From positions 2,108,001 to 2,172,000 of the forward strand of contig CP032931.1 in assembly GCA_003666485.1 (NCBI GenBank): DNA of 64,000 nucleotides. Direction: 5' to 3'. A model generated the notes under the pieces. That model was not told where the DNA came from and ran no database searches. It saw only the letters and a list, made by a program, of their open reading frames with translations. Position 1 is the first letter of the stretch, and the number at the start of each line of letters is the position of its first letter. Source of the DNA: Levilactobacillus brevis. Lineage in GTDB: Bacteria > Bacillota > Bacilli > Lactobacillales > Lactobacillaceae. This document shows positions 36,345 through 44,914 of this stretch, piece after piece. Position numbers and translations under genes: made by a program.

Positions 36345-36698
36345 CTACAAACGATGTGACTCGTTTGGATCATTATCTAATTGTGAACCGAAAACGTGCC
36401 GTTCCAGATTGGAGAGCCGCTTCAAAATGTCCATGTTGGTGACACTTGAAGTTGCTTGGCTGGTTGTGGTGGCAGCGGGTTGACTGGCGCCAACTTGTAC
36501 TTGACGTGTCAATTCGTCGACCTTCGCCAACAACCGTTCGTTTTCGTCTTGAAGCCGTTGATTCTCCTTTACAAAAGTGTCATAGTCCTTGATGACGTTG
36601 TCCAAGAAGCTATCAACGTCGTCAGGATCATAACCGCGCATCTTTTGGCGGAATTGCTTTTGTAAAATTTCTTTAGGAGTGAAATTAACGTTTTCCAT
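36345..36698 (-). CDS. gpsB: Cell division protein GpsB
   Basis: 117-residue cytosolic DivIVA-related coiled coil that docks on PBP1A and coordinates septal and lateral wall synthesis. The membrane-binding N-terminus ([29 protein letters not shown]) is followed by a coiled coil (about 35-70), a Ser/Thr/Ala linker and a trimerising C-terminal helix ([16 protein letters not shown]). GAGGTG 9 nt ahead of ATG. Downstream of ypsA in the same orientation; its PBP1A partner is encoded 3 kb away. Confidence 0.96.
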   Translation of the reverse strand: MENVNFTPKEILQKQFRQKMRGYDPDDVDSFLDNVIKDYDTFVKENQRLQDENERLLAKVDELTRQVQVGASQPAATTTSQATSSVTNMDILKRLSNLERHVFGSQLDNDPNESHRL

Positions 36699-36753
36699 CG
36701 ATCATTACACCTCGTTATCGTAATCAAACCGGCGATATCTATAATACCAGTTT

Positions 36754-37323
36754 TTATTCCATTTGGGAACCATTATTTAAATTTTCTTGATATTCGTTGG
36801 CACTTTCTTGTAACCAGTCCATATCAATCAGGGTCAACGGGTACGCGTGCTGCTCACCAAAACGCTGAATGGCGCGGTAATCGTACTGCGGTTTCCCTTC
36901 ATGTTCTAAATCATAAACCATTACGGCCTCATCTGTATGGGTCAGCATAAATTCTTGATAGTTTCTTAACTGTTGGGGCCCATGATAAGGTTGTTCACTA
37001 ACGGATTGGTGAAAATCCACTCGGCTAGCCAGTTGGGCGTACAAACCACGGTTGGTCTCGTTCCAATTGCTGCCAAATTCCGCAAATGGCGTCATCACCG
37101 CAATTTTTAATTCCGGGTAGTCGGCCTTTAGATCCAGCCCCACTTCGGCGGCCCACTGTTCCGTACCCAGTTGACCACCGGTAATGAGCCAGTCCGTGCC
37201 GTTTTCAATCTTATTGATCAGTAACTGCTTCAACGTTGCCTTGATCACCAGGAGTTTCGGGTCTTGACTGCCGAAAATCCCCAGCTCATAACTGCGGTAA
37301 CCCGTCAACCATAACCGACTCAT
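36754..37323 (-). CDS. ypsA: YpsA/DUF1273 SLOG-family protein
   Basis: 189-residue SLOG (Rossmann-like nucleotide-binding) protein. Features are LWLTGYRSYELGIF at the start, WLITGGQLGTEQWAAEVGL near 45-63 and the FAEFGSNWNE region near 80. YpsA influences cell division and is genetically tied to GpsB in Firmicutes, matching the neighbouring gpsB. AAGGGGGAG precedes ATG. The second IS lies only 27 bp upstream of the start and has cut the gene off from its likely promoter. Confidence 0.93.
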   Translation of the reverse strand: MSRLWLTGYRSYELGIFGSQDPKLLVIKATLKQLLINKIENGTDWLITGGQLGTEQWAAEVGLDLKADYPELKIAVMTPFAEFGSNWNETNRGLYAQLASRVDFHQSVSEQPYHGPQQLRNYQEFMLTHTDEAVMVYDLEHEGKPQYDYRAIQRFGEQHAYPLTLIDMDWLQESANEYQENLNNGSQME

Positions 37324-37372
37324 GTCACTCCCCCTTTAAGTGTACCTTACCCTGAAATATTCATCAATATAG

Positions 37373-37420
37373 CTAGAGTACCCGATTAATCCTATGATTA
37401 CTGGGTACTCTAGTTTTTTT
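37373..37420 (+). terminator. Inward-facing terminator at the IS left end
   Basis: CTAGAGTACCC and GGGTACTCTAG (perfect 11 bp, 19-nt loop) followed by TTTTTTT. A second hairpin GGCCTCACC/GGTGAGACC follows at 37418-37452. Both would block outside transcription from entering the transposase gene. Confidence 0.75.
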
Positions 37421-37522
37421 GGCCTCACCCACCAGGTGAGACCAAAAAAAAGGTTAAAAAAAGAACCCCACAATGGTATTGTGAAGTTACCACACAAAAC
37501 AATAATCAAAGGGGAGTTCCTA

Positions 37523-38827
37523 ATGACTAATATACTCGACCGTAGCCTAGACTTCAATTCTAATATTTCTTTTTGTGACGATGGCACTCAACTCACTAAT
37601 GACGCGGGTCTGCTTTTAATGACTGATTTCCTTAATTCACTTGACTTTGACAAAATGGTCCAGCACTTTTTTGCCCAGGTGGAGTGGCGTCGTCGACCGC
37701 AGTACAGCTTTTATGAGTTGCTATCGCAACTCTTACTTCAAAAAATTGCTGGCTATCAAAATGATGCAATGACTGAAGCCCTTTCTGAAGATGTGGCTTT
37801 GAAACTCTGCTTAGGTGTCGATCGGTTAGCTTCTCAACCCATGATTTCTCGTTTTATTAATCACTCAGATGAGAAGATTACAACTGGTTTCAATCAACTT
37901 AATCTTGCACTTAACCGCTGTTTAATCGCCCACAATAATCAATCTGATATGGTCCTTGATGTGGACTCTACCCACTGTGATACCTTTGGCCGGCAAGCTG
38001 GTTCGGCCTACAATCCACATTATGCTGCGAATGGACTTCACCCGCTGATTGCGTTCGATGGCCTAACTGGCATGCTTCTAGGGGCCCAATTGAGACCTGG
38101 TAACGTCTACACGTCTCACGGTGTGGCTGAATTTCTTGCACCAATCATCGCGTTTATTAATCAATCAAATCCCCGAATGAATTTATTGATCCGGGGTGAT
38201 AGTGGTTTTGCGACTCCTGAACTTTATCAGCTTTGTTTGGCTAAGAAAACCCAATTTCTGATCAAGTTAAAGTCTAATCCCAAGCTTGTTTCACTGGCTC
38301 TAGACTGTGTCGCCGAGCTACGACCTGATGATTTTTGTGACCATTATTTCACCCTTGATTATCGGGCGAATAGTTGGCCTGAAAACTGGCATTTACGCGT
38401 CGTTCTTAAGGCTACCAAGTCCGTCGACGACTTGTTCTGGCACTTCGAATATTTAGTGACGACGCTGAAAGAAGCTGAAATTATCGACCTATTTAGAGCT
38501 TACCACAAACGTGGGATTGCCGAGAACTTCATCAAAGAAGCCAAAGAAGGCTTTGGTTTTGATAAGACCAACAGTCATTCATTTCAAGCCAATAACGTCC
38601 GCATGTGGTTGGCTGTTTTGAGCTACACACTTACCCTATTGTTTAAGCGGCTAGTTCTTCCCCAGTCCATGCAAACCAAAACAGTTTCAACCGTTAGATT
38701 TCGTCTACTTCACATGGCTGGACGAATAACTAATCATGCGCGTAAGACCGTCGTTCATCTCAGCCATAGTAATCCCTTTCTTCGTTTATTTTGGTTTGCT
38801 CTGCACCGCATACATCAGCTAGGGTAA
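37523..38827 (+). CDS. IS1380-family transposase
   Basis: 434-residue DDE transposase. Motifs are LTNDAGLLL (about 20-28), VDSTHCDTFGRQ with the first Asp (about 149), IRGDSGFATPE with the second Asp (about 227), and the KRGIAENFIKEAKEGFGFDK block with the catalytic Glu (about 334). ATG 37523 has AGGGGAG 6 nt ahead. An in-frame extension to 37394 runs through the IS hairpins and is not likely translated. Same length as the 1978-3282 transposase but clearly divergent. Confidence 0.95.
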   Translation: MTNILDRSLDFNSNISFCDDGTQLTNDAGLLLMTDFLNSLDFDKMVQHFFAQVEWRRRPQYSFYELLSQLLLQKIAGYQNDAMTEALSEDVALKLCLGVDRLASQPMISRFINHSDEKITTGFNQLNLALNRCLIAHNNQSDMVLDVDSTHCDTFGRQAGSAYNPHYAANGLHPLIAFDGLTGMLLGAQLRPGNVYTSHGVAEFLAPIIAFINQSNPRMNLLIRGDSGFATPELYQLCLAKKTQFLIKLKSNPKLVSLALDCVAELRPDDFCDHYFTLDYRANSWPENWHLRVVLKATKSVDDLFWHFEYLVTTLKEAEIIDLFRAYHKRGIAENFIKEAKEGFGFDKTNSHSFQANNVRMWLAVLSYTLTLLFKRLVLPQSMQTKTVSTVRFRLLHMAGRITNHARKTVVHLSHSNPFLRLFWFALHRIHQLG

Positions 38828-38945
38828 GAGACAGATAAAAATGCAAAACTGTAAAACCAAGGGGAAATTCTGCTCAAAAGCATCACAACGTGGTGCGCTA
38901 GTATCTGAATCTATCTTTGAGTTCCTAATAATAACTTCATAGTTC

Positions 38946-38996
38946 AAATGACGAGTTCTAAATCGGTATTTTCCGATTTAGAACTCGTCATTTTTT
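38946..38996 (+). terminator. Terminator at the IS right end
   Basis: AATGACGAGTTCTAAATCGG (38947-38966) pairs perfectly over 20 bp with 38973-38992, followed by a T-run. Blocks transcription towards recU. Confidence 0.88.
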
Positions 38997-39031
38997 GCTG
39001 AAACCTTGTTGATGAATAATTCAGGCTTACT

Positions 39032-39060
39032 AGTGTAGCGAAAAAAAACGCGCGACGCAA
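39032..39060 (-). promoter_or_regulatory. Displaced ypsA promoter
   Basis: On the minus strand TTGCGT (39055-39060), 17-bp spacer, TACACT (39032-39037). Only the 6 bp AGTAAG separate the -10 from the IS edge. Without the IS it would start transcripts about 33-35 bp before the ypsA ATG. Confidence 0.6.
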
Positions 39061-39113
39061 TTAAATTCCCGTTAAATTCGGGGAATTTGACCATTTATAG
39101 ACCAGTTAGAGTT

Positions 39114-39140
39114 TTTATTTCCGGGTCAGCTTGGTATAAT
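39114..39140 (+). promoter_or_regulatory. Promoter of recU-pbp1A
   Basis: TATAAT at 39135-39140 with TTTATT at 39114-39119 as weak -35 (15-bp spacing; TTTTTA two bases earlier gives 17). Confidence 0.5.
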
Positions 39141-39161
39141 ATCAATAACTGGGCCACCAGA

Positions 39162-39247
39162 CCGTTCAGCCCGTTGGCGGTGGCAGTCGCCGCAAGCCGT
39201 GGTTCCTAGGCTGACGCGACTAGCAACAGGTCAACGCGACTGAACGG
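39162..39247 (+). other. Structured 5' leader of recU
   Basis: CCGTTCAG (39162-39169) and CTGAACGG (39240-39247) form a perfect 8-bp closing stem around ~70 nt with further pairs such as GGCGGTGGC / GTCGCCGC and AGTCGC / GCGACT. It lies between the promoter and the recU ribosome site. No known riboswitch class is recognised. Confidence 0.5.
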
Positions 39248-39278
39248 ATGTTTTTCAGGCAAGGAGTGTGAGGAGTCA

Positions 39279-39881
39279 ATGACTATTCGGTATCCCAATG
39301 GGAATGCCTATCAAGCACCAGCAACACCAACGGGGCCCAAGTTTCCCAGTACCTACACCAACTATGGCAAACGGGGAATGACGTTGGAAGAGGAACTGAA
39401 CGAAAGCAATACCTACTATGAAGTTACCGGGCAAGCCGTCGTTCACAAGAAGCCGACCCCCATCAAGATCGTGAAGGTCGACTACCCCAAGCGTAGCGCC
39501 GCCGTGATCAAGGAAGCCTACTTCAGTACCGCCTCGACCACCGATTACAACGGTGTTTACCAGGGGCACTACCTTGATTTTGACGCCAAGGAGACCCGGA
39601 ACAAATCCGCGTTTCCCCTCAAGAACTTTCATCAACACCAGATCGACCACATGCGGGCCTGTTCCGCGCAAGGCGGAATTTGTTTTGCCATTATTAAATT
39701 TGTCACTCGCCAAGAAGTCTTCTTGTACCGAGCGACGGACCTGTATGCCTTCTGGGATGCGCAACAAGCCGGTGGTCGCAAATCCATCCCCTACGCCGAT
39801 ATTGCGGCTAAAGGGATTCTCATCACCGCGGAGCTTCAGCTGCCCATCCCCTATCTCAAAGCCGTGGATCAACTGCTCTAG
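39279..39881 (+). CDS. recU: Holliday junction resolvase RecU
   Basis: 200-residue nuclease that cleaves Holliday junctions and modulates RecA. Visible are the N-terminal GKRGMTLEEELNESN, the STASTTDYNGVYQGHYLDFDAKET region with the metal-binding Asp and Glu residues (about 87-102), and the FHQHQIDHM segment (about 114). AAGGAG and GAGGAG precede ATG. Followed 45 bp later by pbp1A, as in Firmicutes generally, coupling chromosome segregation to wall synthesis. Confidence 0.96.
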   Translation: MTIRYPNGNAYQAPATPTGPKFPSTYTNYGKRGMTLEEELNESNTYYEVTGQAVVHKKPTPIKIVKVDYPKRSAAVIKEAYFSTASTTDYNGVYQGHYLDFDAKETRNKSAFPLKNFHQHQIDHMRACSAQGGICFAIIKFVTRQEVFLYRATDLYAFWDAQQAGGRKSIPYADIAAKGILITAELQLPIPYLKAVDQLL

Positions 39882-39926
39882 GGTCCCTAAAACAGCCGAA
39901 CACGTTAAAACGCAAAGGAGATTACC

Positions 39927-42251
39927 ATGTCTAGTAACAATCAAACCCGGGAGACTCGTATGAGCCGCAACGCCGAGCGTACACCCAGTGGGCCGCAAAA
40001 GCCGCACACGGGTTGGCGGACTTTCCGCCGTATTTTGTTTGTCTTCGTCGCCATCATCGTCTTAGGCCTTTTGGCCGGCGCGGGCCTGTTCTTCTTCTAC
40101 GCCCAAAGCGCCCCGAAGATTACCGCCGGCGCCCTATCCAGTGACACTTCTACGCGGGTCTACGATGCCAACGGTCGGGTGATTTCACGACTGGGCGCAC
40201 AGAACCGGAATTACGTGAAGAATAAGAACATTCCGGATACCTTGAAAAAGGCCGTTGTGTCCACCGAAGACCGTCGTTTCTACAAGAACAACGGGGTCGA
40301 CCCGATTCGGATCATGGGTGCGGCTTTTGCCAACGTCACCGGCTCTTCGCTGGGGATGCAAGGTGGGAGTACCCTGACCCAACAACTGGTCAAGCTGTCC
40401 GTCTTCTCGACGGCGGCCTCCGATCGAACCTTGAAGCGTAAGGCCCAAGAGGCTTGGTTAGCCCTCAAGGTCGATCACGACTACTCCAAGAATCAGATTT
40501 TGGAATACTACATCAACAAGGTCTACATGGGCAACGGGGTCTACGGCATGCAGACGGCCGCGCAATACTACTACGGCAAGACGCTCAAGCACCTGGACCT
40601 GGCACAATTGGCGCTCCTGGCCGGGATGCCACAATCGCCTACCAACTATGACCCAACGACCTACCCTGCATTAGCGAAGAAACGCCGAGACCTGGTCTTA
40701 GAGGCCATGGCCAAGAACAACGTCATCACATCGGCTCAGGCCCAACAGGCCGAAGCCACCAGCATCAGTGCCGGCTTGACCAAGAGCCACAAGTCGACCA
40801 GCACCAATCCCAAGACCACCAAGGTGATCGACGCCTACCTCAAGCAGGTTTACGCCGAGTTGAAGTCTAAGGGCTACAACACCACGACCGGTGGCCTGAA
40901 GGTCTACACCAACCTCGATATGGGCGCCCAAAAACGCCTGTACGATATCGTTAACGGCTACGGCTACGTGAACTTCCCGTCCGATAATTTCCAAGTTGGC
41001 TCGACCATCGTGAACCCCAACAACGGTCAAGTCGTTGCCATGATTGGTGGCCGTAAGACCGGGAACGTGACCTTTGGGTTGAACCGTGCCGTACAAACGG
41101 ACCGGTCGAGTGCCTCAACGGCCAAGCCTTTGATGGACTACGGTCCGGCCATCGAGCACCTCTACTACCCAACTTACGAGCCCGTCAAGGATACGGCCTT
41201 CACCTACCCCGGCACGGACAAGAACCTCTACGACTGGGACCGTCGCTACCAAGGAACCATCACCATGCGCAAGGCTCTAGTTGAATCACGGAACATCCCC
41301 GCCGTCCGGACGTTACAAAATGTCGGGATCAAACGGGCCACGTCCTTCTTGAAGGGCCTGGGGATGACGTTTGACAAGACGCTGACCCTGCAAAACGGGA
41401 TCGGCCTGTACATCTCCTCCGAACAAGAAGCAGCGGCCTATGCGGCATTTGCTAACGGTGGGACCTACTACAAGCCGTACCTGGTCTCCAAAGTCGTGAC
41501 CCAAGACGGGAAGGCCCACAAGTACAGTGCGACTGGTAAACGAGCCATGTCCGCGGCTACGGCCTTCATGTTGACGGATATGATGAAGGGCGTCATGACC
41601 AACGAAAACGGGTCTGGACGTTCAGCGGCCATTTCCGGCCTGTATCAAGCCGGAAAGACCGGGACGGACTCCTACCCTGACGATTACGCCGATAAGGTCC
41701 CAGACGGCGCAACCATGGACTCCTGGTTCACGGGTTACACCAAGAACTACGCCATCTCCGTTTGGACCGGTTATGACAAGCAGTTCCAGACCGGCCACTA
41801 CGTCAGTGAGACGCAAACGACCATTGCCCAAGAGATCTACAAGTACGAAATGTCCTACCTGGCTAGCAAGTCCACGAACACCGATTGGACGGCACCAAGT
41901 ACGGTCACCGAAACTACACAAAATGGGACTAAGGAGTACTACATCACGGGTCACGCTGGCACGGTCGCCGATACCACGGCAACGAGTCAATATGGTTCGA
42001 CTAACACCACGAGTTCTTCGGCCTACAGTAGCAACAACCAGGTCACGACCAACTCCAACACCACGCAAGCTAGCTCCTCGACGACGGAATCCAGCACCAG
42101 CAAGGAATCCTCTAGCACCGAGCAGACGCCGGGTGGTGGCACGGGTGATGACGATGACAACACGACGAGCAATTCCACATCGACCACGCAGTCCTCGTCA
42201 GCGTCGACAACCACGCAAAAGACCGCTGATAAGAGCAGTAATAGTAATTAA
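39927..42251 (+). CDS. Bifunctional class A penicillin-binding protein 1A
   Basis: Peptidoglycan glycosyltransferase/transpeptidase of 774 residues, anchored by one helix (about 34-60). The GT51 domain has VSTEDRRFYKNNGVDP with the catalytic Glu114; the transpeptidase has SSASTAKPL (SxxK) near 390 and KTGTD near 575. The last ~100 residues are a Ser/Thr/Asn/Gln-rich low-complexity tail outside the cell, unusually rich in acidic DDDDN near 740. Known partner of GpsB, encoded close by. AAAGGAG 7 nt ahead of ATG; ends in a strong terminator. Confidence 0.95.
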   Translation: MSSNNQTRETRMSRNAERTPSGPQKPHTGWRTFRRILFVFVAIIVLGLLAGAGLFFFYAQSAPKITAGALSSDTSTRVYDANGRVISRLGAQNRNYVKNKNIPDTLKKAVVSTEDRRFYKNNGVDPIRIMGAAFANVTGSSLGMQGGSTLTQQLVKLSVFSTAASDRTLKRKAQEAWLALKVDHDYSKNQILEYYINKVYMGNGVYGMQTAAQYYYGKTLKHLDLAQLALLAGMPQSPTNYDPTTYPALAKKRRDLVLEAMAKNNVITSAQAQQAEATSISAGLTKSHKSTSTNPKTTKVIDAYLKQVYAELKSKGYNTTTGGLKVYTNLDMGAQKRLYDIVNGYGYVNFPSDNFQVGSTIVNPNNGQVVAMIGGRKTGNVTFGLNRAVQTDRSSASTAKPLMDYGPAIEHLYYPTYEPVKDTAFTYPGTDKNLYDWDRRYQGTITMRKALVESRNIPAVRTLQNVGIKRATSFLKGLGMTFDKTLTLQNGIGLYISSEQEAAAYAAFANGGTYYKPYLVSKVVTQDGKAHKYSATGKRAMSAATAFMLTDMMKGVMTNENGSGRSAAISGLYQAGKTGTDSYPDDYADKVPDGATMDSWFTGYTKNYAISVWTGYDKQFQTGHYVSETQTTIAQEIYKYEMSYLASKSTNTDWTAPSTVTETTQNGTKEYYITGHAGTVADTTATSQYGSTNTTSSSAYSSNNQVTTNSNTTQASSSTTESSTSKESSSTEQTPGGGTGDDDDNTTSNSTSTTQSSSASTTTQKTADKSSNSN

Positions 42252-42264
42252 TTAAGTGCATACG

Positions 42265-42314
42265 AAACGTGCCCCAGTACCGGTCGATCGACCTGGTGCT
42301 GGGGCACGTTTTTT
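42265..42314. terminator. Bidirectional terminator behind pbp1A
   Basis: AACGTGCCCCAG with CTGGGGCACGTT stem and TTTTTT tail; it also serves the convergent phosphatase gene. Confidence 0.9.
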
Positions 42315-42317
42315 AAC

Positions 42318-42938
42318 TTAGCTTTCAGGTTTCACGGCCCAGGCATCAACTGTAAACTGTTGGCCATCCTGCGTCGTCATGACCGTGACGCTCGCGGTTG
42401 CCAGCAGGCCATCTTGCCGAATGGCGTCAAGCGGCGTCCCGCGTAACGTCTCCAACAGACTCGTCAGTAGTAGTCCGTGACTGGCGACTAAGATGTTGGC
42501 CGTCGTGGATTGCTCCCGGATGATCTGACGCAGCGCCTGCCGCCCGCGGGCCACCGCGTCAGCGTAGCTCTCAGCGTGTAGCCGCGAACCGGAAAAGCGC
42601 GCGGGATGGTCAAAATAATCGGCGTATTCCGGTTCGTTCACGTGACTGGCAATGGGCGTGCCGTCCCAGTCTCCCAGTACCATTTCCCGTAGAAAGGGCG
42701 TGACGGTTACGGGTGGCACCGGATGCGTATTCTCCGTCAAAATCAGCTGGGCCGTCGTCTGTGCCCGCTGCTGGGGTGACACGTACGCCGCATCAAAGGT
42801 CACTTGCTTGAGATACTGGCCCAGGCGTTGGGCAGATTGGCGCCCAGCCGGCGTCAACGGTGAATCGACCCCGCCGCCATTGAAGGTATTGGCCTGATTA
42901 TTTTGGGTTGCGCCGTGTCTTACAAAGTAGAATTTCAT
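42318..42938 (-). CDS. Histidine phosphatase family protein
   Basis: 206-residue phosphoglycerate-mutase-like phosphatase. The catalytic RHGAT motif is at residues 7-11, SPQQRAQTTA near 54, and the second His in VASHGLLL near 151. Third gene of the HAD-lacI-phosphatase operon with GGGAG ahead of ATG and 13 bp from the lacI stop. Substrate unknown; probably a sugar phosphate given its company. Confidence 0.92.
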   Translation of the reverse strand: MKFYFVRHGATQNNQANTFNGGGVDSPLTPAGRQSAQRLGQYLKQVTFDAAYVSPQQRAQTTAQLILTENTHPVPPVTVTPFLREMVLGDWDGTPIASHVNEPEYADYFDHPARFSGSRLHAESYADAVARGRQALRQIIREQSTTANILVASHGLLLTSLLETLRGTPLDAIRQDGLLATASVTVMTTQDGQQFTVDAWAVKPES

Positions 42939-42951
42939 TTTTAATTGCTCC

Positions 42952-43890
42952 CTATCGTAAAATCAGTTCTGCCGCAACCGGGACGTGGGTCACCTGCCGA
43001 CTAGCAGCCAGGTGAAAGGCCGCCGCCCCGACCTGCTGAAAATGGTGATCGATGGTTGGCAGTCCCAACAAGCGACCAGACAATTGATTCTCCTGGCCCA
43101 TTAGCGGTGGGACCGCTAACTGGTGATCCAGGTAAAATTGCCGAATGCCCGTCGCAATGTCATCGCCGTTACTAAAGATAAAGTCCGGCTGACTGGCCTG
43201 CGCCGCCCACGTTTGCGCCGCTTGGTAGCCGTCCGCAAACGTCGTGACACCCAGCGCCACCAGGTCCGGATCCGGGGCATGGCCAAAAATAGTGGCGTAA
43301 GTGGCCAACGTCAGCCGGGTGGTCGCGCTCAATTTATCCGAACGGCTGAGGGTCAGCCCAATGTGGTGGTAGCCTTGTGTTTGAATCCAGCGAAAAGCCG
43401 CCTGATAAGCCGCCGTTCGTTGCGAATACGCTGCGGCCAAGGGATAATCCCCGGGGTCTTCGCAACAGATGATGGGGCCGTATTTTTGGGCGGCGGCGAG
43501 TTCCGCTAACGGGATGGCGCGCGAGGTAAAGATCAACGCATCAAAGGCCTTGCGGTGGAGCTGTTCCAGGTAACCGCGTTCGAGGTCGGCGTCGTACTTG
43601 GACTGTAACAGGACCACGTTGTAATCCGCCGCAAAGGCCGCCGTGAGAATGCCGTTGAACACCTGAGTGAAGTACGGGTGATTGAGGTGCGGGACCACTA
43701 CACCCACGTTGACGGTCCGGCCCTGACTCAAATCACGAGCAATATCATTGGGCACATAGTCCAACTGGGCAATCACCGCTTGAATCTTGGCCGCAGCCGC
43801 CGCAGAAACGTACCCACTGTGATTGATGGCGCGTGAAACGGTCGCTGGTGAGTAGCCAGCCAGTCGCGCCACATCCTTGATTGTCGTCAT
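42952..43890 (-). CDS. LacI family transcriptional regulator
   Basis: 312 residues: LacI helix-turn-helix at the start (TTIKDVARLAGYSPATVSRAINHSGYVS) and a periplasmic-binding-like effector domain (about 58-310) with VVVPHLNHPYFTQV. ATG at 43888-43890 has GGGGGTGA ahead and is preferred to an ATG seven codons earlier. Middle gene between HAD phosphatase and histidine phosphatase. A 16-bp perfect palindrome in the operon promoter is the obvious target, so the operon is likely autoregulated. Confidence 0.93.
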   Translation of the reverse strand: MTTIKDVARLAGYSPATVSRAINHSGYVSAAAAAKIQAVIAQLDYVPNDIARDLSQGRTVNVGVVVPHLNHPYFTQVFNGILTAAFAADYNVVLLQSKYDADLERGYLEQLHRKAFDALIFTSRAIPLAELAAAQKYGPIICCEDPGDYPLAAAYSQRTAAYQAAFRWIQTQGYHHIGLTLSRSDKLSATTRLTLATYATIFGHAPDPDLVALGVTTFADGYQAAQTWAAQASQPDFIFSNGDDIATGIRQFYLDHQLAVPPLMGQENQLSGRLLGLPTIDHHFQQVGAAAFHLAASRQVTHVPVAAELILR

Positions 43891-43916
43891 GCCGTCACCC
43901 CCTCTTTTCATTTTAT

Positions 43917-44717
43917 TTAATTGGCACCTAACCAGTGGGCCATGGCATAGGCCACGCCGTTCTCATCGTTGGTCTTGGTCACGTGCTGCCCCGCCGCTTG
44001 AATCTCCGCCGTGGCATTGCCCATCACGATGGGGAGCCCCACCGCATGGAGCATGGGCAGATCATTGTGGCCGTCACCAAACGCCGCGGCCTCATTGGCG
44101 GATACTTGCCGCTGTTGCAGCAACACGGCAATACCACTGGATTTCTGGGCGTGTGCACTGGTGATTTCCAGGTATTCTTGACCGGACTGCTTGATGTTGA
44201 CGGCCAAGTCCAATGCCGTCAACGCCCGCTGTAAGTCCACCATAACCGTTGCCGCGCCCACAATCAACATAATTTTCATCAGTTGCCGCGTTTGGGCCAG
44301 TTGTGCCAGTGGTTGGTGCACCACGATGGGACTTTGATGCGTCAGGACCTGTTCATGCAAAATACCGGCGTCCACGTGGCGGGTCAGCCAACTCGTCTGG
44401 TCGTAGACGCTCACGCTAACGGTGGGGAAATCCCGTTCGATCACGGTCAATAACGCCACGCTAACCGCTTTTGGCAAGGGATGTTGCACCACCGCCGCCC
44501 CGGTCTGGGGATGGAAGATCAGCCCACCGTTAAAGGCAATTTGTGGGGCCGTTAAACCCAACTGGCCAATCGCCTTAGCCATCTCTAGCGGTGCTCGCGC
44601 GGACACCAAGGTGAACGGCACATCACTTGCCTTGACTGCCGCAATCGTGGTGGCACTCAGCTCCCCGCAACTGTTCAACAGGGTCCCGTCCATATCAGAA
44701 AAAATGTGCTTAATCAT
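43917..44717 (-). CDS. Cof-type HAD-IIB hydrolase
   Basis: 266-residue HAD phosphatase. Motif I is FSDMDGTLLN (residues 6-15), motif II Ser in LVSARAP (near 39), motif III/IV includes the late GDGHNDLPML (near 212). The IIB cap domain lies between. Members dephosphorylate sugar phosphates, PLP or FMN. First gene of the operon and under the palindromic LacI-type operator 43 bp upstream. GAGAGGAG precedes ATG. Confidence 0.92.
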   Translation of the reverse strand: MIKHIFSDMDGTLLNSCGELSATTIAAVKASDVPFTLVSARAPLEMAKAIGQLGLTAPQIAFNGGLIFHPQTGAAVVQHPLPKAVSVALLTVIERDFPTVSVSVYDQTSWLTRHVDAGILHEQVLTHQSPIVVHQPLAQLAQTRQLMKIMLIVGAATVMVDLQRALTALDLAVNIKQSGQEYLEITSAHAQKSSGIAVLLQQRQVSANEAAAFGDGHNDLPMLHAVGLPIVMGNATAEIQAAGQHVTKTNDENGVAYAMAHWLGAN

Positions 44718-44759
44718 GGGAAAGCTCCTCTCGTCTTCTGAATACCCTTAGCATACCGT

Positions 44760-44775
44760 ATGGAACGCGTTCCAT
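44760..44775. promoter_or_regulatory. LacI-family operator in the HAD-lacI-phosphatase promoter
   Basis: ATGGAACGCGTTCCAT is a perfect 16-bp palindrome with the central CG typical of LacI-family sites. On the minus strand it sits just upstream of TATGCT, a plausible -10 at 44749-44754, so binding would block initiation. Confidence 0.75.
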
Positions 44776-44862
44776 AGCAAGAAAATTTTTTAAATAAGCG
44801 TGAGACAACCACATCAGTTCAGCGATACCAACGCGCTTGGCTCCAGACACCAAGCCAATAAA

Positions 44863-44890
44863 ATAGGACCCAGGAAAAACTCCCAGGCCC
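44863..44890 (-). terminator. Terminator of dnaD
   Basis: GGGCCTGGG and CCTGGGTCC pair with wobbles around a T-rich loop, followed by TATTTTATT on the minus strand. Confidence 0.55.
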
Positions 44891-44914
44891 TTCATTGTTC
44901 AAAAATCGGTTCGT

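Larger units (their letters stand above)
37351..39025 (+). mobile_element. IS1380-family insertion sequence, complete (1,675 bp)
   Basis: Terminal inverted repeats are CCTGAAATATTCATCAA on the left and CCTGAATTATTCATCAA on the right (16 of 17 match), sharing their first 13 bases, apart from one, with the other IS of this window. A 5-bp target duplication CTTAC flanks it (37346-37350, 39026-39030). One intact transposase and terminators at both ends. It is inserted between ypsA and recU, 27 bp before ypsA. Confidence 0.95.

Noticed and set aside
37394..37522. 43-residue N-terminal extension of the second transposase
   Set aside because: It passes through hairpins that protect the IS from read-through; ATG 37523 has a proper ribosome site and gives the same length as the other transposase.
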